Assembly (NCBI GenBank): GCA_050084515.1
Contig: CM114271.1
Span: forward strand, 66,030,001 to 66,094,000
Direction of reading: 5' to 3'
DNA length: 64,000 bases
From: Blasia pusilla
Lineage: Eukaryota > Marchantiophyta > Marchantiopsida > Blasiales
Every line of letters starts with the position of its first letter. Within the stretch, counting starts at the first letter, position 1. Shown here in pieces: positions 42,056 through 54,771 of the stretch. The notes beneath the pieces are model-generated. The model did no database searches and was not told the origin of the DNA. It was given only the letters and a program-made list of their open reading frames with translations. The translations under genes and the position numbers were made by a program.

Positions 42056-43150
42056 TGCATATGCATGACAAGTTTCCTCTCGAGAATAAAGCTGTAGAGA
42101 AAATATTTTATCCCTCAAAGATAATTTGTATAAGAAAAGGAATTGATTGTTATTTAAGCACTCTTCGAAAATACGGAGGGTGGACATATAAGATGTTCAA
42201 GGAGATTCAACATAAGGCTTATGGTTATCTATTACAAGATGGATATTTTTGGAAAAGGCCAAAAAGAAGAGATAGAATGCCATTCAAAGTAGTGGATGAC
42301 AATAAAGAACAAAATTGGAACTACGTCAAATATTTTGCAATTCTTTATAGGAAGGAAAAAGAGGTATTTGGGCAACCTCTACCAAGATAAAAGAGAGGTA
42401 TATATGGAAAGGTATATACAAGGATGTTGATAAATCTATTGGATCATGTATCGAATGTCAATTTTAATAAAAAAAGAATAGGGTGAGAGATGTATTTAAG
42501 CCCTCGTCCATTTTTTCTATTTATCATCATTGAGTAGTACGTCTAGTTGTTATGCCACAAGGTCTTTGGAGAATACGCTAATTGGTTTTCATATGAAAAG
42601 AGTTGTCTAATTTTATGGAAGGAAGATATGTGTGAACTAAAACAACAAAGCCTATATTTCATTTTATTCTATAGGATTTTGTTGTTGAATATGGGAATAT
42701 AATGAGAATTAGTATAAATAGAGGTGAATTGAATGGGGAGGAATCACCATATTTGTTTAAAAGATATGGAGTGCAATTAAGATTTATAATCTTAATAAAT
42801 TGGGATGAAAATAGCAAGAGCGAGAAAGGACATTACCAATCATTCAAACATAAGAAAAAAATAATATGGATGACGTTATAATTATTGACATGTATTACTT
42901 CTATTTGCTTTAAGGGCAGATAAAAATACTGATAACACCATTCCAAGGTTTATGCATACACAGTTAATGATAGATCAAAAACTTATTGCCAACAAGAAGA
43001 GATATTTCCACTTTGATGGATTAGCGTAGAAGGATATGCTTGGTAGGGACGAAGAAATAGTGCTCCAAGTATAGTAGCTAGAGTGTCATGAGGAAAACAT
43101 AAGAATAGCATTAGTAAAAAAAAAAAAACAAAAACAAAGATGATGCTTAT
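42056..43150 (+). pseudogene. Ty3/gypsy integrase (zinc-binding, core and C-terminal part), degenerate
   Basis: An open frame at 42,055-42,390 (ending VFGQPLPR) precedes the zinc-binding block ERYIWKGIYKDVDKSI-SCIECQF (about 42,395-42,450; C-x2-C kept). The core follows: VVMPQGLW, ELSNFMEGRYV, TKTTKPIFHFIL, RGELNGEES, FKRYGVQLRF, SKSEKGH (catalytic Glu kept), to about 42,860. The segment FHFDGLA-KDMLGRDEEIVLQ (about 43,010-43,085) is a C-terminal block. It parallels the minus-strand integrase at 59,390-60,140 residue by residue. LTR-X copy 3 begins 190 bp further on, as expected for the 3' LTR. Confidence 0.75.
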
Positions 43151-43336
43151 TATAGAAAAAATGATAAATATTTTCCATGGACATAAGAGATTTATTAGTT
43201 TTGATGAATGAGAAAAAATCTCTAATTGAATCTCTTGAAGGAGAAAGTAATAATCAAAATAAGTTTGATTAATATAGCAATAAATGTTAATGTTTCGTCA
43301 CATATCAGAGAATATGCAAATTTTGAGAAGATGAAT

Positions 43337-44205
43337 ATCATGTAGTAAAATCCTCTTATATGTGTATCTCATTCTTATTAATGTTAGAGAGTGTTTATAT
43401 AAATATTGAATAATTAGCATAGGAAAATAAAATTACATATTTAAATCTTTTAATTATATCTCATTTGTGCAGTCCAACTATAGGAAAATAGGTCATCGAT
43501 GATATATAAAAAGCATAAAAGTAAAGTCGTAGATTGATGTATTAATGATAATAAAGTTAAAGTAACCATGATTGGTGAAAAAATCAAGGCTATGAAAATT
43601 ATGAAGATATAAAATGATTTTATGATGATCCTAAAAGTAATCCACATAACAAATGATAAAATTAGTCTTATTTTATACCTTTTTGGACACTGTCTATATA
43701 CTCTTATGAGTATGTAAAGAGGAGGGACCTTCAAGGGTCCGCTATCTTGAACTTCATTTTTTGAACTTCTGTTATTATTCTTGAATGGATGGTAGTGGAC
43801 TTTCTTACTCTTCCAATGAGAATATATTAACCCTTCTAGTATAATAACTTAGAGACAACCTATTCTTTAGGAGTTTGAGAGTTTGATAAGTATGAAGTTG
43901 ATTCTTTTGGAGGGACTTACCATCGTAAAAGAGTTCCCTCTATCATTCTTGAGATAATGGATGGATTTGAATTTAGTTACTTTTCCAAGAGAGTGGATTA
44001 TCCTTCTCAAGATAACAATTTAGCAGTAATCTATTCTTCACGAGTTATAAATTAACTAGTGTAGATTGTTTTTGGGAAATTTGACTTCCGTGAATCTGAT
44101 GAAATGTGTGTAGGGATCACTCATGATCTGAATTTGTGTAGGTAAAGAGAGGAAGAAAGAGATGCCCAACAATCATGGATAGGAGTACATCATAAGTGAT
44201 ACATT
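43337..44205 (+). mobile_element. LTR-X copy 3 (plus), partial, probable 3' LTR of the 41-43 kb element
   Basis: It starts catgtagtaaaatcc, with attaatgttagagagtgttt soon after. It continues through cttgaatggatgg and ccaatgagaatat to caacaatcatggataggagt, then breaks off. Same strand and position as a 3' LTR for the integrase just upstream. Confidence 0.65.
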
Positions 44206-44329
44206 TTTTTAATATATGGGTGATATTAACATGATTGCCATATCATGTAGATGATGTGGCAAACGATTTAATACATGAATTAAATAACAAAAACTTTCGT
44301 CCAACCATATGCCCAATCTTACGCTCGAC

Positions 44330-44620
44330 TATCCATCCATCATTTAGTTATTTCCATCTATGTACTTTTTAACTAGATCTCACTGATCTTCCACCTTCCA
44401 TTCGTCCATCAATTTTATATATTCATTATTACTCCATTCATTCATCACATCCGTCCATGCGCTTCACTCTCCATCCATCCATTAATCTTTTCCATAAACT
44501 TCATCCATACATCCATTCTTCTTTATTCAACTCTATCCATTAATCTCACATGTCCATGCATTCGATCCTTCATCTATTTATGAACTCCGAGTACATCTAT
44601 CTGTTCCGTCTTACATCCAT
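44330..44620. repeat. TCCAT-rich low-complexity tract
   Basis: Frequent irregular tccatccat and catccattc words over about 290 bp, imperfect and unphased. Confidence 0.6.
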
Positions 44621-44639
44621 CATCTTAGTTGGCCAAAAT

Positions 44640-45400
44640 ATATTTTGGAAAAAATTCAAACTTATATTATTAGGCCTATAGTGGAATCTTCTACGACTAG
44701 AGAACCTTTTGGCATGAGGCGATGGAACTATGGTCCTCCTCCCAAGCCTCTCTTTAGGAGAGTGGATTCGGTTTGACATGAAAGAGTGCATACCATGAAG
44801 AGCTTATTGTTGTAAGAGATTTGATCGAGTTAAAGAGAAAGAATAAAGAAATGAGAGAACTCCAATGGAGAAGCTTCATATCATTTATTTTTGGTGTAAG
44901 TTGGAGACGGTGCTTTTCATTCAATGGCTCATGGGAGTGCTTACCGGAGCAATGATTGCTTGTTTCTGCATTTTGTTTTGCGGATTTTTTATGTGGGAGA
45001 GTAACAAGCAGAAGCACTGCCCAATTTTCGTTAGAAATTGAGAATGAGGGCGGGCTGCTCAATGTTGATGCTATGAGAAGCACCATGTAGCTCTATGGTT
45101 TTTGTTGTGAGAAATTTTGGATTTTCCTTCAGGAGAAATCAGTGCGGAAGCGTTGCAGATTTTTTCGTAAGAGTTCAAATTGAAGGATTGCATGACAATC
45201 CTAGTCAATTTATATTGGAAGGTCACATGAAGAAACCAATTCAATAGTTTTTTAGATCAATCATCTGTGTACATTTTGGAAAAAATAGCGCAAAATGTGA
45301 ACATCTGAGCACAAAGTTATGGTAATTTTTGTGAGGTTGCTATAGCCATCACGTGAGGAAGGAGTTAATTTTCAAATTTGTTGTAACTTCTTAGTTGAGA
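44640..45400 (+). repeat. Y-family dispersed repeat, copy 2
   Basis: Shares agcctctctttaggagagt, ggtttgacat, gaagcttcat, the block tgcggaagcgttgc (45,140) and aaagttatggt (45,315) with 56,030-56,245 plus 57,046-57,480. The two halves are contiguous here but split by an LTR in the 56-57 kb copy. Confidence 0.6.
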
Positions 45401-46418
45401 TCGAAAAATTAAAAAAACTTTTCTTATTGTGGCTAAGACAAGTAAAATTTAGGATCTTGAGGTTAAAATGAGTAAAAACTTTGTTTAATGGGTGTTGATC
45501 CAAGATTTATGGGGCTTAGTGGAATATAAGCCAAATTTGAGATATCTTGAGAAAGTTGACCTTAATTTAATGAGTTAGTGTAGTGCGAAAAAAAAACATA
45601 AGATATTGAATTTTAGAGTAAGCTTAAAATGGAACTATATTTATCCAAATTAAAGATATCGTAATTATTATTGACTTTCACCATTCATTCAGGTCGTCCT
45701 TGTTCCGTTCGTTGGTCGTCATTGACGGCGTTCTTCCGCGTTATTGATTGGACGGTGACATTTTGAATCGGTGGGATTGAAAATATTTTGGTACTTCTCA
45801 TCTCGTTGTGTGTGTGTTCCATGAGTTAGTATGGGATCATGTATATTTGTGTGTATGTTTGGTGACAGAGATGTATGTTGTACAGCAATATGTAAAAAAG
45901 AAAAATATAAATCATGTAATCATATAAATCATGCAATTGAGTCTCACAAATTATACCACATTTAAAAAACTTTCAATGACTATCAAAAGGGAAAATTAGA
46001 ATTCAAAAACTTTAAATTTGGTTTTCCAAATATTATCTCGTAATGTAAAAAATATATATAAATTCAGAATTATTCACGCGATAGAAGGTCTTCCCAATAT
46101 CAATTCCTCCAACTTTTATCTCAATCCAATGATAGAATTAAATAACGTTTGAAGATGAATATGAAAATATTTAAAATATTTCCATTCAAAGTTCTCATCT
46201 TCCGATTTGTCTCCTTTTATTTTTATCTTTCTCTCAAACTAATAGTTAATGAATATTGTTAATTGGTCATAATACCTGATTTGGTCTTGAGATCCCAGGT
46301 TGAAATGAAAATCTTGAAATGATCATCCAAAAGGAAATTACAAATGATAAACCCTAATTATGATCTAATTATAATTGATTATAGAAGACTAAATGAAATA
46401 TTTGATTCGGTGAAATGG
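45400..46418. other. AT-rich DNA, no gene seen
   Basis: Short similarity of 45,680-45,760 to the cgtcaacggtcc-rich part of 57,540-57,760; otherwise nothing recognised. Confidence 0.4.
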
Positions 46419-46725
46419 TAGAGGATTATGGTTGCAAAAAATTAGACATGGATGTACAAGTTTGGATATGTCCGCGGATATGGATTGCATAAGATGAGGC
46501 CCACACTCATAGTTCATGGTGGAAGGCAAGGCAAGGGAGGCGGGGCAAAAAGGAGGGAGGGAATGAAGATGGGAGGAGAAAGAAACGAGAAAGTATGGAT
46601 CACGAAGGCAAGTGGGAAGACGAGAAAGAAGAGGAAGATGGGGCCCATACGGACAAGTCCTTTTATAAGACGGACGTAAGTCCATGGACATGGACTTTGT
46701 CCATATGTAAACATTTAGAAGATCT
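46419..46725 (+). mobile_element. Non-autonomous TIR element (copy C)
   Basis: Element 46,429-46,715 aligns over its whole length with copy A (tggttgcaaaaaa, gatatgtccgcggatatgg, ggcccacact, ggaggga, gggcccatacggacaagtcc, ggactttgtccatatg). The flanks TAGAGGATTA and TAGAAGATCT agree at 7 of 10 positions, an eroded 10-bp target duplication. Confidence 0.7.
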
Positions 46726-47352
46726 CATCAAAATCCACTCCTCGGAGTTTCAACTCAATCTAATCGCAAAACACAAAAAAGAATGATCATCTCGTGATTG
46801 GCCTTCCTTGTTTATTTATCCATCACTCAAACCATCTTACAAACATTAAATCATATAAACATTGTTATCTCGATTCTCATATGTATATTATAAGATGTAG
46901 GTGAAATTTTAACGAAAAATATGGACGTTTTCCACACCAAATGGAATTATAAAGAGAAAATGGATATTTTCATTGATATATAATTGAAAATAGATAAAAT
47001 TTTGAAGTGGTATTAAATGCTAAGTGATAATTCTTTCAAATATTGATATGGTCATATATTGACGATTTATGTTAGAAAGTGTAAGAATCTTAGAGAAACA
47101 ATACCTAAATGTTTCAATACAATGGAATGCCTAAAATAAATTATAGAAGATTAAATCATTGAACACAATTCATTGTCCCTAACTCATAAATATTATATAA
47201 TTGAGGAGATATGACTTGTTTAAGACTAAAGGTTTCATGTTGCTAAATATTTGGGTTATATGCAAATGACTAGATGAATAGCACAACCCTAGAATGAATG
47301 ACAAAACCATTATAGGCAATATGAGTTATTCTTTCTGGAAATAATTTAACTT

Positions 47353-47815
47353 GTCATAATCTCCTCTTATCCCACTCTACAACTCATCCTTATGCAATAC
47401 TATCTTCATCGTTTAAACAACACTCATTACCAAACCATATACCTTTAGATGATATTGAGAGGTCGTACGATGAACTATCATCGTTTGATCACACAAGGCT
47501 TGAAATTCATCCCTAAACTTAGTGTTATGGTCTATCAACACAAGTACAAGCGTGCTAAAATGAATGAATACTCGATTAAAAAAATTTAAACTTAAGCGAT
47601 ATCCTAATCATATGATTGATAGAGGATGCAAGTATGATGTTGAGGTATTGTGTTCGCACCTTATCACGTAATATATCTCTGACTTTAAATTGTTGAACAT
47701 AAATTTGCAAACCACGCCACCTTTATTGAATATGAAGCAAACTATGAAAACGTTTGACTTCAAAATGACCCAACTCTTATAAAGCATGTCTTGCAATTTT
47801 CGTTTGTTACGAAGG
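47353..47815 (+). repeat. ~465-bp segment duplicated at 56,333-56,878 (copy 1)
   Basis: Nearly identical to the other copy from cttgtcataatctcctctta to gtttgttacgaag. It lacks about 85 bp present there (tgctaccaact... to ...gatccaac), a deletion between A-rich words. A minus-strand open frame (47,608-47,796; SWVILKSNVFIVCFIF) is kept in both copies; the product is not recognised. Confidence 0.9.
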
Positions 47816-47964
47816 ATACAACACTATAACCATAATTTTTTTATAATGGTTAACTATGCACTTATGCATAATTGTTTCTCACATATTATGCATAAGTGAG
47901 AAATAACCAATAAAATTAGATAAATAAATATATGGTAAATATAAGAATGGACGAGTATGTTAGT

Positions 47965-48960
47965 GGAAAATAAGATAAGGATGAGTTCATAGATAGACAT
48001 GATCAGGTGAAATAAGAATAGTAGTCTCCAAAGAAAAACCTCTTATGCTAGGAGAAGAGATCACATAGAATGAGGATGGGTAGAGATATTTTATCTTTAC
48101 TGTACATATCTCTAAGTATACAAAGGAAGGAGATACACCTCGAGGGTTGTTCTATATTTGTGTGATTCTATAATAGTCTTATAGTTTTAAAGTTACAATA
48201 ATATGAGAGCAAGGTTGCTCTTCCAAAAAAAAAGGATTACCTTTCTTAGAAGAATAATCAAGTAATGATATAATGTTGTGAGTTTGGAGAGGCATGTTAG
48301 AGGTCGGTAATATCTATTGACTTGCAAGTCGAATAAGGGAGAATAACTTTTTTGTAGCTTACGGATACATGGGGAGTGAGAATAAATCATAATTTTCCAT
48401 TTGTAAATTGGTTCTCCGCCAAACTCTTGTATGTAGTACACATTGATTCAAAATATACCTCGTGTATCTTTTTTATGAAGTTTTAATTGTACAAATAAGG
48501 GAGTTTTCTTTCTCGAAATTATTTTAATTATCAAATACATTCGTGTAGGGGATTACACTATTTATATTTGGTTTAAAATAAAATATTGGGATGGACTTGA
48601 AAAGGTTCACGTGGTTGGTTTTTTTAACTTAATATATTGACCAATCATTTGATTTATTGATCCAAGCTAGCATTTAGAGAATTTATGATGAAAAATTTGG
48701 CAAATAATATGATGATCAGGTCAATGCATCGTCATTGCCTTTTGTAATTCTTATTGTAATTCTTGTTATGTGAAATTTTAAAATGTAGATCTTGGCTTTA
48801 TATTACAACATAAGTAAATGTTCAAGGAAAGAATAGAATGACGATGGAAGAAACTTTGAGGGATATGGTTAATGAATTGGAAAAGATAAGAGTTGCATTT
48901 CGCCAAAGTGAAAATGAAGTACAAGAATTGGCGTAAAAAGTTGATTACATTAAAAATATA
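47965..48960 (+). repeat. Z-family dispersed repeat with a gag-start-like ORF, copy 1
   Basis: Shares acatatctctaa, cataattttcca-ttgta and aagtcattgcgtc-like blocks with 53,395-54,200 in the same order. At about 48,838 it ends in MTMEETLRDMVNELEKIR, then VAFRQSENEVQELA, a coiled-coil-like start typical of plant gypsy gag. It probably represents LTR/leader plus gag start. Confidence 0.45.
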
Positions 48961-48984
48961 TGTATGTATGAGATAGAGAAATAA

Positions 48985-49792
48985 ATATATTCCGAACGGT
49001 GTCGTATACTAAATCATCCACTATATAAACTCCTCTATTATTTAGTATTACAGATTTTTATTAGTATTCAGTGAATTAATATAGAAAAATGAAATTTTCA
49101 TGTTTAAACATGTTTAGCGTGACTTATTTGTACGGGCCATACTTTAGGAAAAGAGGTAATAAATAAAATATGGAATTATCAAATTAAAGTAGTAGGATTT
49201 ATGTTTTAATGAAAAAAATAAAAAATAGTCTTAGTTGGTAATTAGGATAGTTGGGATAGTTTGGAAGATGTGAAGTGAATAAAGGAGGATTTTTTGGAGG
49301 AGATAAGTGGAAGCTTGTTCATCATCTTCTATTTCACATCTTAGTTTTCTCGTGTCACTCTTGAGTGGATAATTTTGGGATTGCTTCCTTTTCCAATGAA
49401 AGAGAATTATCCCTCTTGGGATAGTAATTTGATCATGGTCTATTCTACGAGAGGATTTTAGAGTGTTGTATGTGTGAAGATGAGAGACTTGTAACCTTAG
49501 GGGAGTTTAGTCATACTTGAAGTAGTGGATGGTTTGGCTTGTTATTTTTCCAATAAAAATGGAATACCTTTTTTGGGAGATCAACTCCGCCAAAATCTAT
49601 TCAAGAGGAGAGTAGAGGATATCCGATGGAGCACAAGTTGTGCTCGATTTTCTTTTCCTTCACCTATACCATATCAAAATTCTCTCTGTAAATAGACACT
49701 AGTTCAATCGCTATCAAGTTTATCACTTTGAGGAGGCATTCATGAATCAAATAAAACAATCTCAACCTCCAGTGATTCTTCTATATTCACGT
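48985..49792 (+). mobile_element. LTR-X copy 4, 5' part of an LTR split by a nested LTR
   Basis: Runs from tgtcgtatactaaatcatcc to ccagtgattcttctatattc and ACGT. Its missing 3' part resumes at 52,624 after the nested copy 5. Confidence 0.75.
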
Positions 49793-50249
49793 TGTATAAT
49801 AAAATCAACAAGTGTGTAAACTCCTTCCTCGTTAAGTGTTACAAAAATTTTATTAGTATTAAGTAAATTAGCTTAGGAAAATGAAATTCTCATGTTTAAA
49901 CCTTTTATGGTGCCTCTTTTATGCTGGCCCAACTTTAATAAACAAAGGATGACTCTATAAATGTAAAGTAGTGAGGTTGGTGCTTTAATGAAAAGCAAAT
50001 GTACGCTTGGTTGGTGGCTAAGTTAGTTGGGTAATTTGGAAAATATCAAGTGGGTAAAAGAAGATATTTTGGAAGAGATAAGAGGAAATATACTTGTGTC
50101 AAAATGTGATTGGCTAAGCCTTGAGAGGAAGTCATGTGGCACAAGATAAGATTAGTTCTATTTCGTAATCTTGTGGGTCTCTTGTGAGTTTATAAAGAGG
50201 AGGGACCTTCAAGGGTTCACCACCTTCTATTCCACATCTTGAGTCTTTC

Positions 50250-50669
50250 GTGTCAAAGAAAGACACGAAAGATGTCAAAGAGCTGGTCGACGAAGCAAGC
50301 AAGAATTTCGAAGAACAGATGAACGAGGAAATCGACTACATCAACAAAAATTGGAAGCGACAATTCGACAATCATACCAAGTCTCTTCCAGAAGTTGTAC
50401 CCACTCTTTCGCTTATTCTAGAAGAATTACCAACATTTACTCCATCTGATGTCTTAGTCCAGAATGAAGTCCTAGGGAGTAACTTAGTTGTTAACAAGTC
50501 GCGAGAAAGAATGCGCAATCATACCCCTAACATTATCAACAAACCTTCTACGATTCACGGTCGTTTTGTGCCTACCCCTGAATTTGATAATTTAGACGTC
50601 ACTTTTATGGAGATAGGAGAGACATCATGAAGTGTTCGCCAGGGCGGCTCACATTTGAGGAAGGGGGTA
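50250..50669 (+). pseudogene. C-terminal fragment of an unidentified retroelement polyprotein, with polypurine tract
   Basis: An open frame of about 125 codons (KDVKELVDEASKNFEEQ..., ...RFVPTPEFDNLDVTFMEI) ends at 50,630. It is followed by the purine run gaggaagggggta (50,657-50,669) and then TGTGATATCC. An ORF end, PPT and TG start is the usual arrangement in front of a 3' LTR. The protein is not recognised. A 10-base inverted repeat (ctttcgtgtc / gacacgaaag, 50,244-50,269) sits at its left border. Confidence 0.5.
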
Positions 50670-51808
50670 TGTGATATCCACAATTTTTTACTTTGGAAGA
50701 AATGTATCTTTTTATTGAACAAAGACTCTTATATATTATGGTTTGGAGTATTATATGCAATTATGGAGAAGAACGAATAAGATTCAAGTGAATCATGAAG
50801 CTCCTAAGACAAGGTAGAGAGATGGAAGATCAAGGATCAAAAGCCGTAACGAAGTATAAAGGATCAACGCGAAGCTTAACGAAGCTCAACAAAGCTCTGT
50901 ATACGAAGTACTTCGCTCTTAAGCCAAGCACGAAGAGCGAAGCAAGAAGAGAATGAAGAATGAAGAACTTCGTCTTCCGGAAATTTAGCGCAGCGAAGCT
51001 CAGCATGATTGTGATTCGAACCGACACATAGTTAAAACAATTAGACTAGGAAAGGGCGCACCCTTTGTATCAAATTGGTAGTTAGAACAATTTTGTACCG
51101 CGGATTCCTAGGGATCATAGGAAAAGGAACGCACACCATAGATCTAGGTAGTTACAGATATTGAAGAGACACCAACTTCATCAAGAACGCTTCGGATCAT
51201 AGAAACGCTCCTACTCTCGAGAATATTTAAGAAACAAGACAGAAGCTATCATTATCATTCGCTCATGAAGTCCTTATGCTATAGGAATGGTCCGAGCAAG
51301 AGAGTTGTACCCTCTCGCGCTTGTATATACTTTGAAGTCTTCCAATTCTTGATGGAGTATTAAAACACTCATTCCTTCATTCTGATGTGCGATGCTATTG
51401 TCTGAATATTCATTTTGGGTCTGTCGAGTGAAGAATGAATCAGGCGAACCTTTCTCATCAATGGAATAATCAATATAGAGTTGTATGAAATCTGTTTGAC
51501 AGAGAGTAACCTGCCCAGACGGATTAAGTTCCGAAAGTAGGAGAAGCCAACTTTATTCTTGAGGTCTCTGTGAGGTTCCGAGATGTCAAGAGAACAAATT
51601 GCCTGAGCGTACTTTAAATTCCACTCGAGAGAATTGAATAAGAAAACATAGGTACTAAAAAGGATTGGAAGATGTTACATTTGAATTGCATAATCAAACA
51701 CATGACTTTTACAACATAATAATCACTTTATACTCTCTTTTCATCCAACAATGATCCTCTTGGGGATCGAACTCTACAATTAACTGTAAATAAGAAACAC
51801 TTAGACAT
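50670..51808 (+). mobile_element. LTR of a second retroelement family inserted in LTR-X copy 5
   Basis: Starts TGTGATATCCACAA right after the polypurine tract and ends near cacttagaca before the resumed LTR-X (gtctcttgtgtcactcttg). It has an aagctcaacgaagc / acgaagtacttcgc-rich part around 50,870-51,005. Its other LTR is absent, so this is a 5'-truncated insertion. Confidence 0.45.
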
Positions 51809-52623
51809 TATAAGTCTCTTGTGTCACTCTTGAGTGTATGGTTTTGGGATTGCTTGCTCTTCCAATGAGAGTGGATCATGCCTCTTGGGAGAGTAACTTG
51901 ACCATGATCTATTCTTTGAGAGGTTTCTAGAGTGTGGTGTGTGTGGAGTTTTGAGAGACTTGTCACCTTATAAGAGTTTAGTCATACTAAAATAGTGAAT
52001 GTTTTGGCTTGTTATTTTCCCAATGAAAATGGATTATCCGTCTTAAGAAAATAATTGTGCCAAATCCCATTCTTGAATAGAGTAGAGAACGTCTGTCAAG
52101 CATGGATAGGGTTGGAGCACGAGTTGTGCCCAACTTTCCTTTCGTTAATCCTTAGCATATCAAGGTACTCTTTGTAGATAGGCACTAGTTCACTCGCTAT
52201 TTAATTTATTTTTTTTGGGAGGAGTTCATGAACCAGATCATGCAATCTCCAACTATGGTGATTCTTCCTATCGTCACATATGGAAGGACATGAGATTGTA
52301 TTTAGTATGTCCATATATATCGATTCATGGACATCAATAAACCTGCTCAAGTAAGGTTTAACACTGGTTGTGCTATCTTTTCGTGTACAAGCGTAAAGTA
52401 GTTTATAGGGACTTTATATTTAAAAAAATTGGAGTTCCATGTCATGAAGAAATGATCATCTCGGCACTTCCTTTCGTGGTTCCTATTGTGAGAGAATGGA
52501 GGATTTATACAATAATTTTGTACTGAAAAAAAAAGAAATTCTTATAAAATTCAACTTGCATCAACCAAGTCTGTTGCTGCTATAATGTTCGCCCTTACTC
52601 GATGAAAGGCTCTCGACACGACA

Positions 52624-52973
52624 ACGTACGGAAGGACATGGGATTGTACTTTGTATGTCCTTATATATCAATCCATGGACGTCAATAGGCGTGCTCAAGT
52701 AGGGTTTAACACTAGTTATGCTACTTTTATTGTGTACAAACGTAAAGTAGTTTACAAGACTTCATAATTAAGAATTTAAAAGTTCTATGTTATGGAGAAG
52801 TGGTCGCCTCGGCACTAACATTCGTGATTCATGTCATGAGAGAATTAAGAATTTACAGAATAATTTTGTACCAAAAAAGGAGAACTTCTTATAGAGTACG
52901 ATTTGCATCAATCACATGTGCTACAACTAGAAGGTCCGCCCTTACTCGAAGAAAGGCTCTCGACACGACAACG
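52624..52973 (+). mobile_element. LTR-X copy 4, 3' part
   Basis: Resumes acgtacggaaggacatggg and ends gctctcgacacgacaacg. Joined to 48,985-49,792 it makes one ordinary LTR (the phrase gattcttc-tat-ttcac-ta-ggaaggacatg is continuous in copy 5). Confidence 0.75.
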
Positions 52974-52984
52974 GTGAGCCAAGG

Positions 52985-53300
52985 ATGGAGATGATAAGTA
53001 CCTTGTCTTATGAGGAGAGTGAGGAATTTTTAAGCGGTACGAGCATTGGATGTCTATGCAACATAAAGAGCGGTAGAGATGAATGTCCAAACATTATTGA
53101 TATTGAAAATAACAAAAGTATGTAAGGTAGAATCGTAAAAAGGAAGTCGAATCATGGGTTATTAGAGGGTTAAACATCCACATAAAAATCCACTTATTTC
53201 TTTTTAACATTGAAGATCATTTTGTATGGATGTTGTCAAGATCTTGGTTAAGAGATGAAGCATTAACATCATATAAAGAACATGTGTAGCCATTCTTTGA
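52985..53300 (+). pseudogene. Gag-like remnant downstream of LTR-X
   Basis: Similar to 54,300-54,580: shared are aagcattgcatg-like, ataaagag, aaggtagaatcgta-aa-agaagtcga and attagagggt. Reading frames are short and broken. It is called gag only from its position between an LTR end and further retroelement sequence. Confidence 0.35.
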
Positions 53301-53394
53301 TGGTCGTCGTTGATTTAGAGTTTATGATATGTATCTTATAAGTGCGAAAGAAACAACAAAAAGAAAGACAAACCATATGAAATAAAGACGAGAG

Positions 53395-54200
53395 TGGGCC
53401 CATAGGTTGGTGAAAAAAAAGATAAGGATGAGGTTGGGGATAGATGTGATAAGATGAGATAGAAACATTAGAATCCAAAGAAGATGCTCTCATCCTATCA
53501 TAATAGAATATATGGTATAAGAATGGATAGCGGTAATTTATCTTCATTATACATATCTCTAAATATCTGAAAGAAAATGGACAGTCCTCCAAGGACTATG
53601 AGCTGCAAATAGAGTAAAAGGAAAGGGTTATTTTGCATGTTATGGATGGAAGGGGAGTGACAGTGACTCATAATTTTCCACTTGTATATCTGTTGATCAT
53701 CTTATATGTAGATAGAAATTGGTTAAAAAGGTATCTCGAATATCACTTTAGTTAAGTTTTTTATGATACAAGTGATGGAGTTCCGCTTCTTGGTCATCCT
53801 TCCAATTGATAAATATGATCACGTGTGGGATTGCATTTTTATGTTTTATTTTAACGAGATATGAGGAATGGATTTAAATAGGCCCCCATAAGTGTACACT
53901 AAATGTATTGTCAGTATTGTTTGTTAAACCAAGGTAGCATATAGAGAGCTTATGTTGAGGAAGTTTAGCCAATAATATTGTGATGAAGTCATTGCGTCAA
54001 CATTTCCTTTGGTAATCCTTCTTGTGAAAATTTGGCAAGTATATATCATGAACTTATATTAAAGTGGTCGTAAGGAGTTAGGGGAAAATCAAAGTGATCA
54101 TGGAAGGAAATTGAGATATATGATTCTTGAATTGAGAGAGTTGAGAGTTGCTATTGATCAAAGTTAAAACCAAATCCAAGAATTATAGTAAAAAGTTGTT
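53395..54200 (+). repeat. Z-family dispersed repeat, copy 2
   Basis: Second copy of 47,965-48,960. Its end, attgagagagttgagagttgc and caaatccaagaattatag, corresponds to the gag-start-like ORF there, but with stops. Confidence 0.45.
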
Positions 54201-54201
54201 T

Positions 54202-54205
<4 letters not shown>

Positions 54206-54255
<50 letters not shown>
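54206..54255. repeat. (GA)n microsatellite
   Basis: About 25 uninterrupted GA units. Confidence 0.95.
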
Positions 54256-54257
<2 letters not shown>

Positions 54258-54289
54258 ATTTTGACGGGTGGGATAAAGATGGAAACCAC

Positions 54290-54770
54290 GAGTGCCTTGA
54301 TTTTAGGGGCGAGTGAGAAAACCTTAACGGCACAAGCATTGCATGCCCAAATAGCATAAAGAGTGACAAAGTGGAATTTTCAAGCGTCATTGATATTGAA
54401 AAAGAAAAAGATATGCAAGGTAGAATCGTACAAAAGAAGTCGAGTCATATAGATATTAGAGGGTAGGACCATCCGTATTGATATATATTTATCCCTTTTC
54501 AATATTAATGATCACATTATAATGATGTTTGTAAGATCAGGGTTAATATATAAAGGATTGTTATGATATAAAGGATGGGAGAAATCCTTCATTGAAACCA
54601 GTCAACAAATCACATGAAGCAAAATGAAGCAAGAGATATTCCAAAATTTCCAAGTTGTGAAACTATGGCAATTGGAGCAAAAAGATAGTGTGGAAGACTT
54701 ACAGATATAAATCCAAGACATGAGTGGACAAAAGCCCTCGATCTATTCAAGAGAGGTTTGAAGAGGAAGG
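54290..54770 (+). pseudogene. Gypsy gag (capsid-like) fragment
   Basis: The last ~170 bp translate to FQVVKLWQLEQKDSVEDLQI, IQDMSGQKPSI and a basic end, resembling the capsid segment LxQxxSVxEYxxxFQxL of gypsy gag. Stops are present. It joins LTR-X copy 6 directly at 54,772. Confidence 0.45.
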
Positions 54771-54771
54771 T

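Larger units (their letters stand above)
49793..52623 (+). mobile_element. LTR-X copy 5, solo LTR nested in copy 4 and itself interrupted
   Basis: Begins TGTATAATAAAATCA at 49,793 and ends CGACACGACA at 52,623. It is bordered by ACGT on both sides (49,789-49,792 and 52,624-52,627), a short target duplication. Between about 50,255 and 51,808 it carries an unrelated insertion. Without that insertion its length is about 1.27 kb, as expected for LTR-X. Confidence 0.75.
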
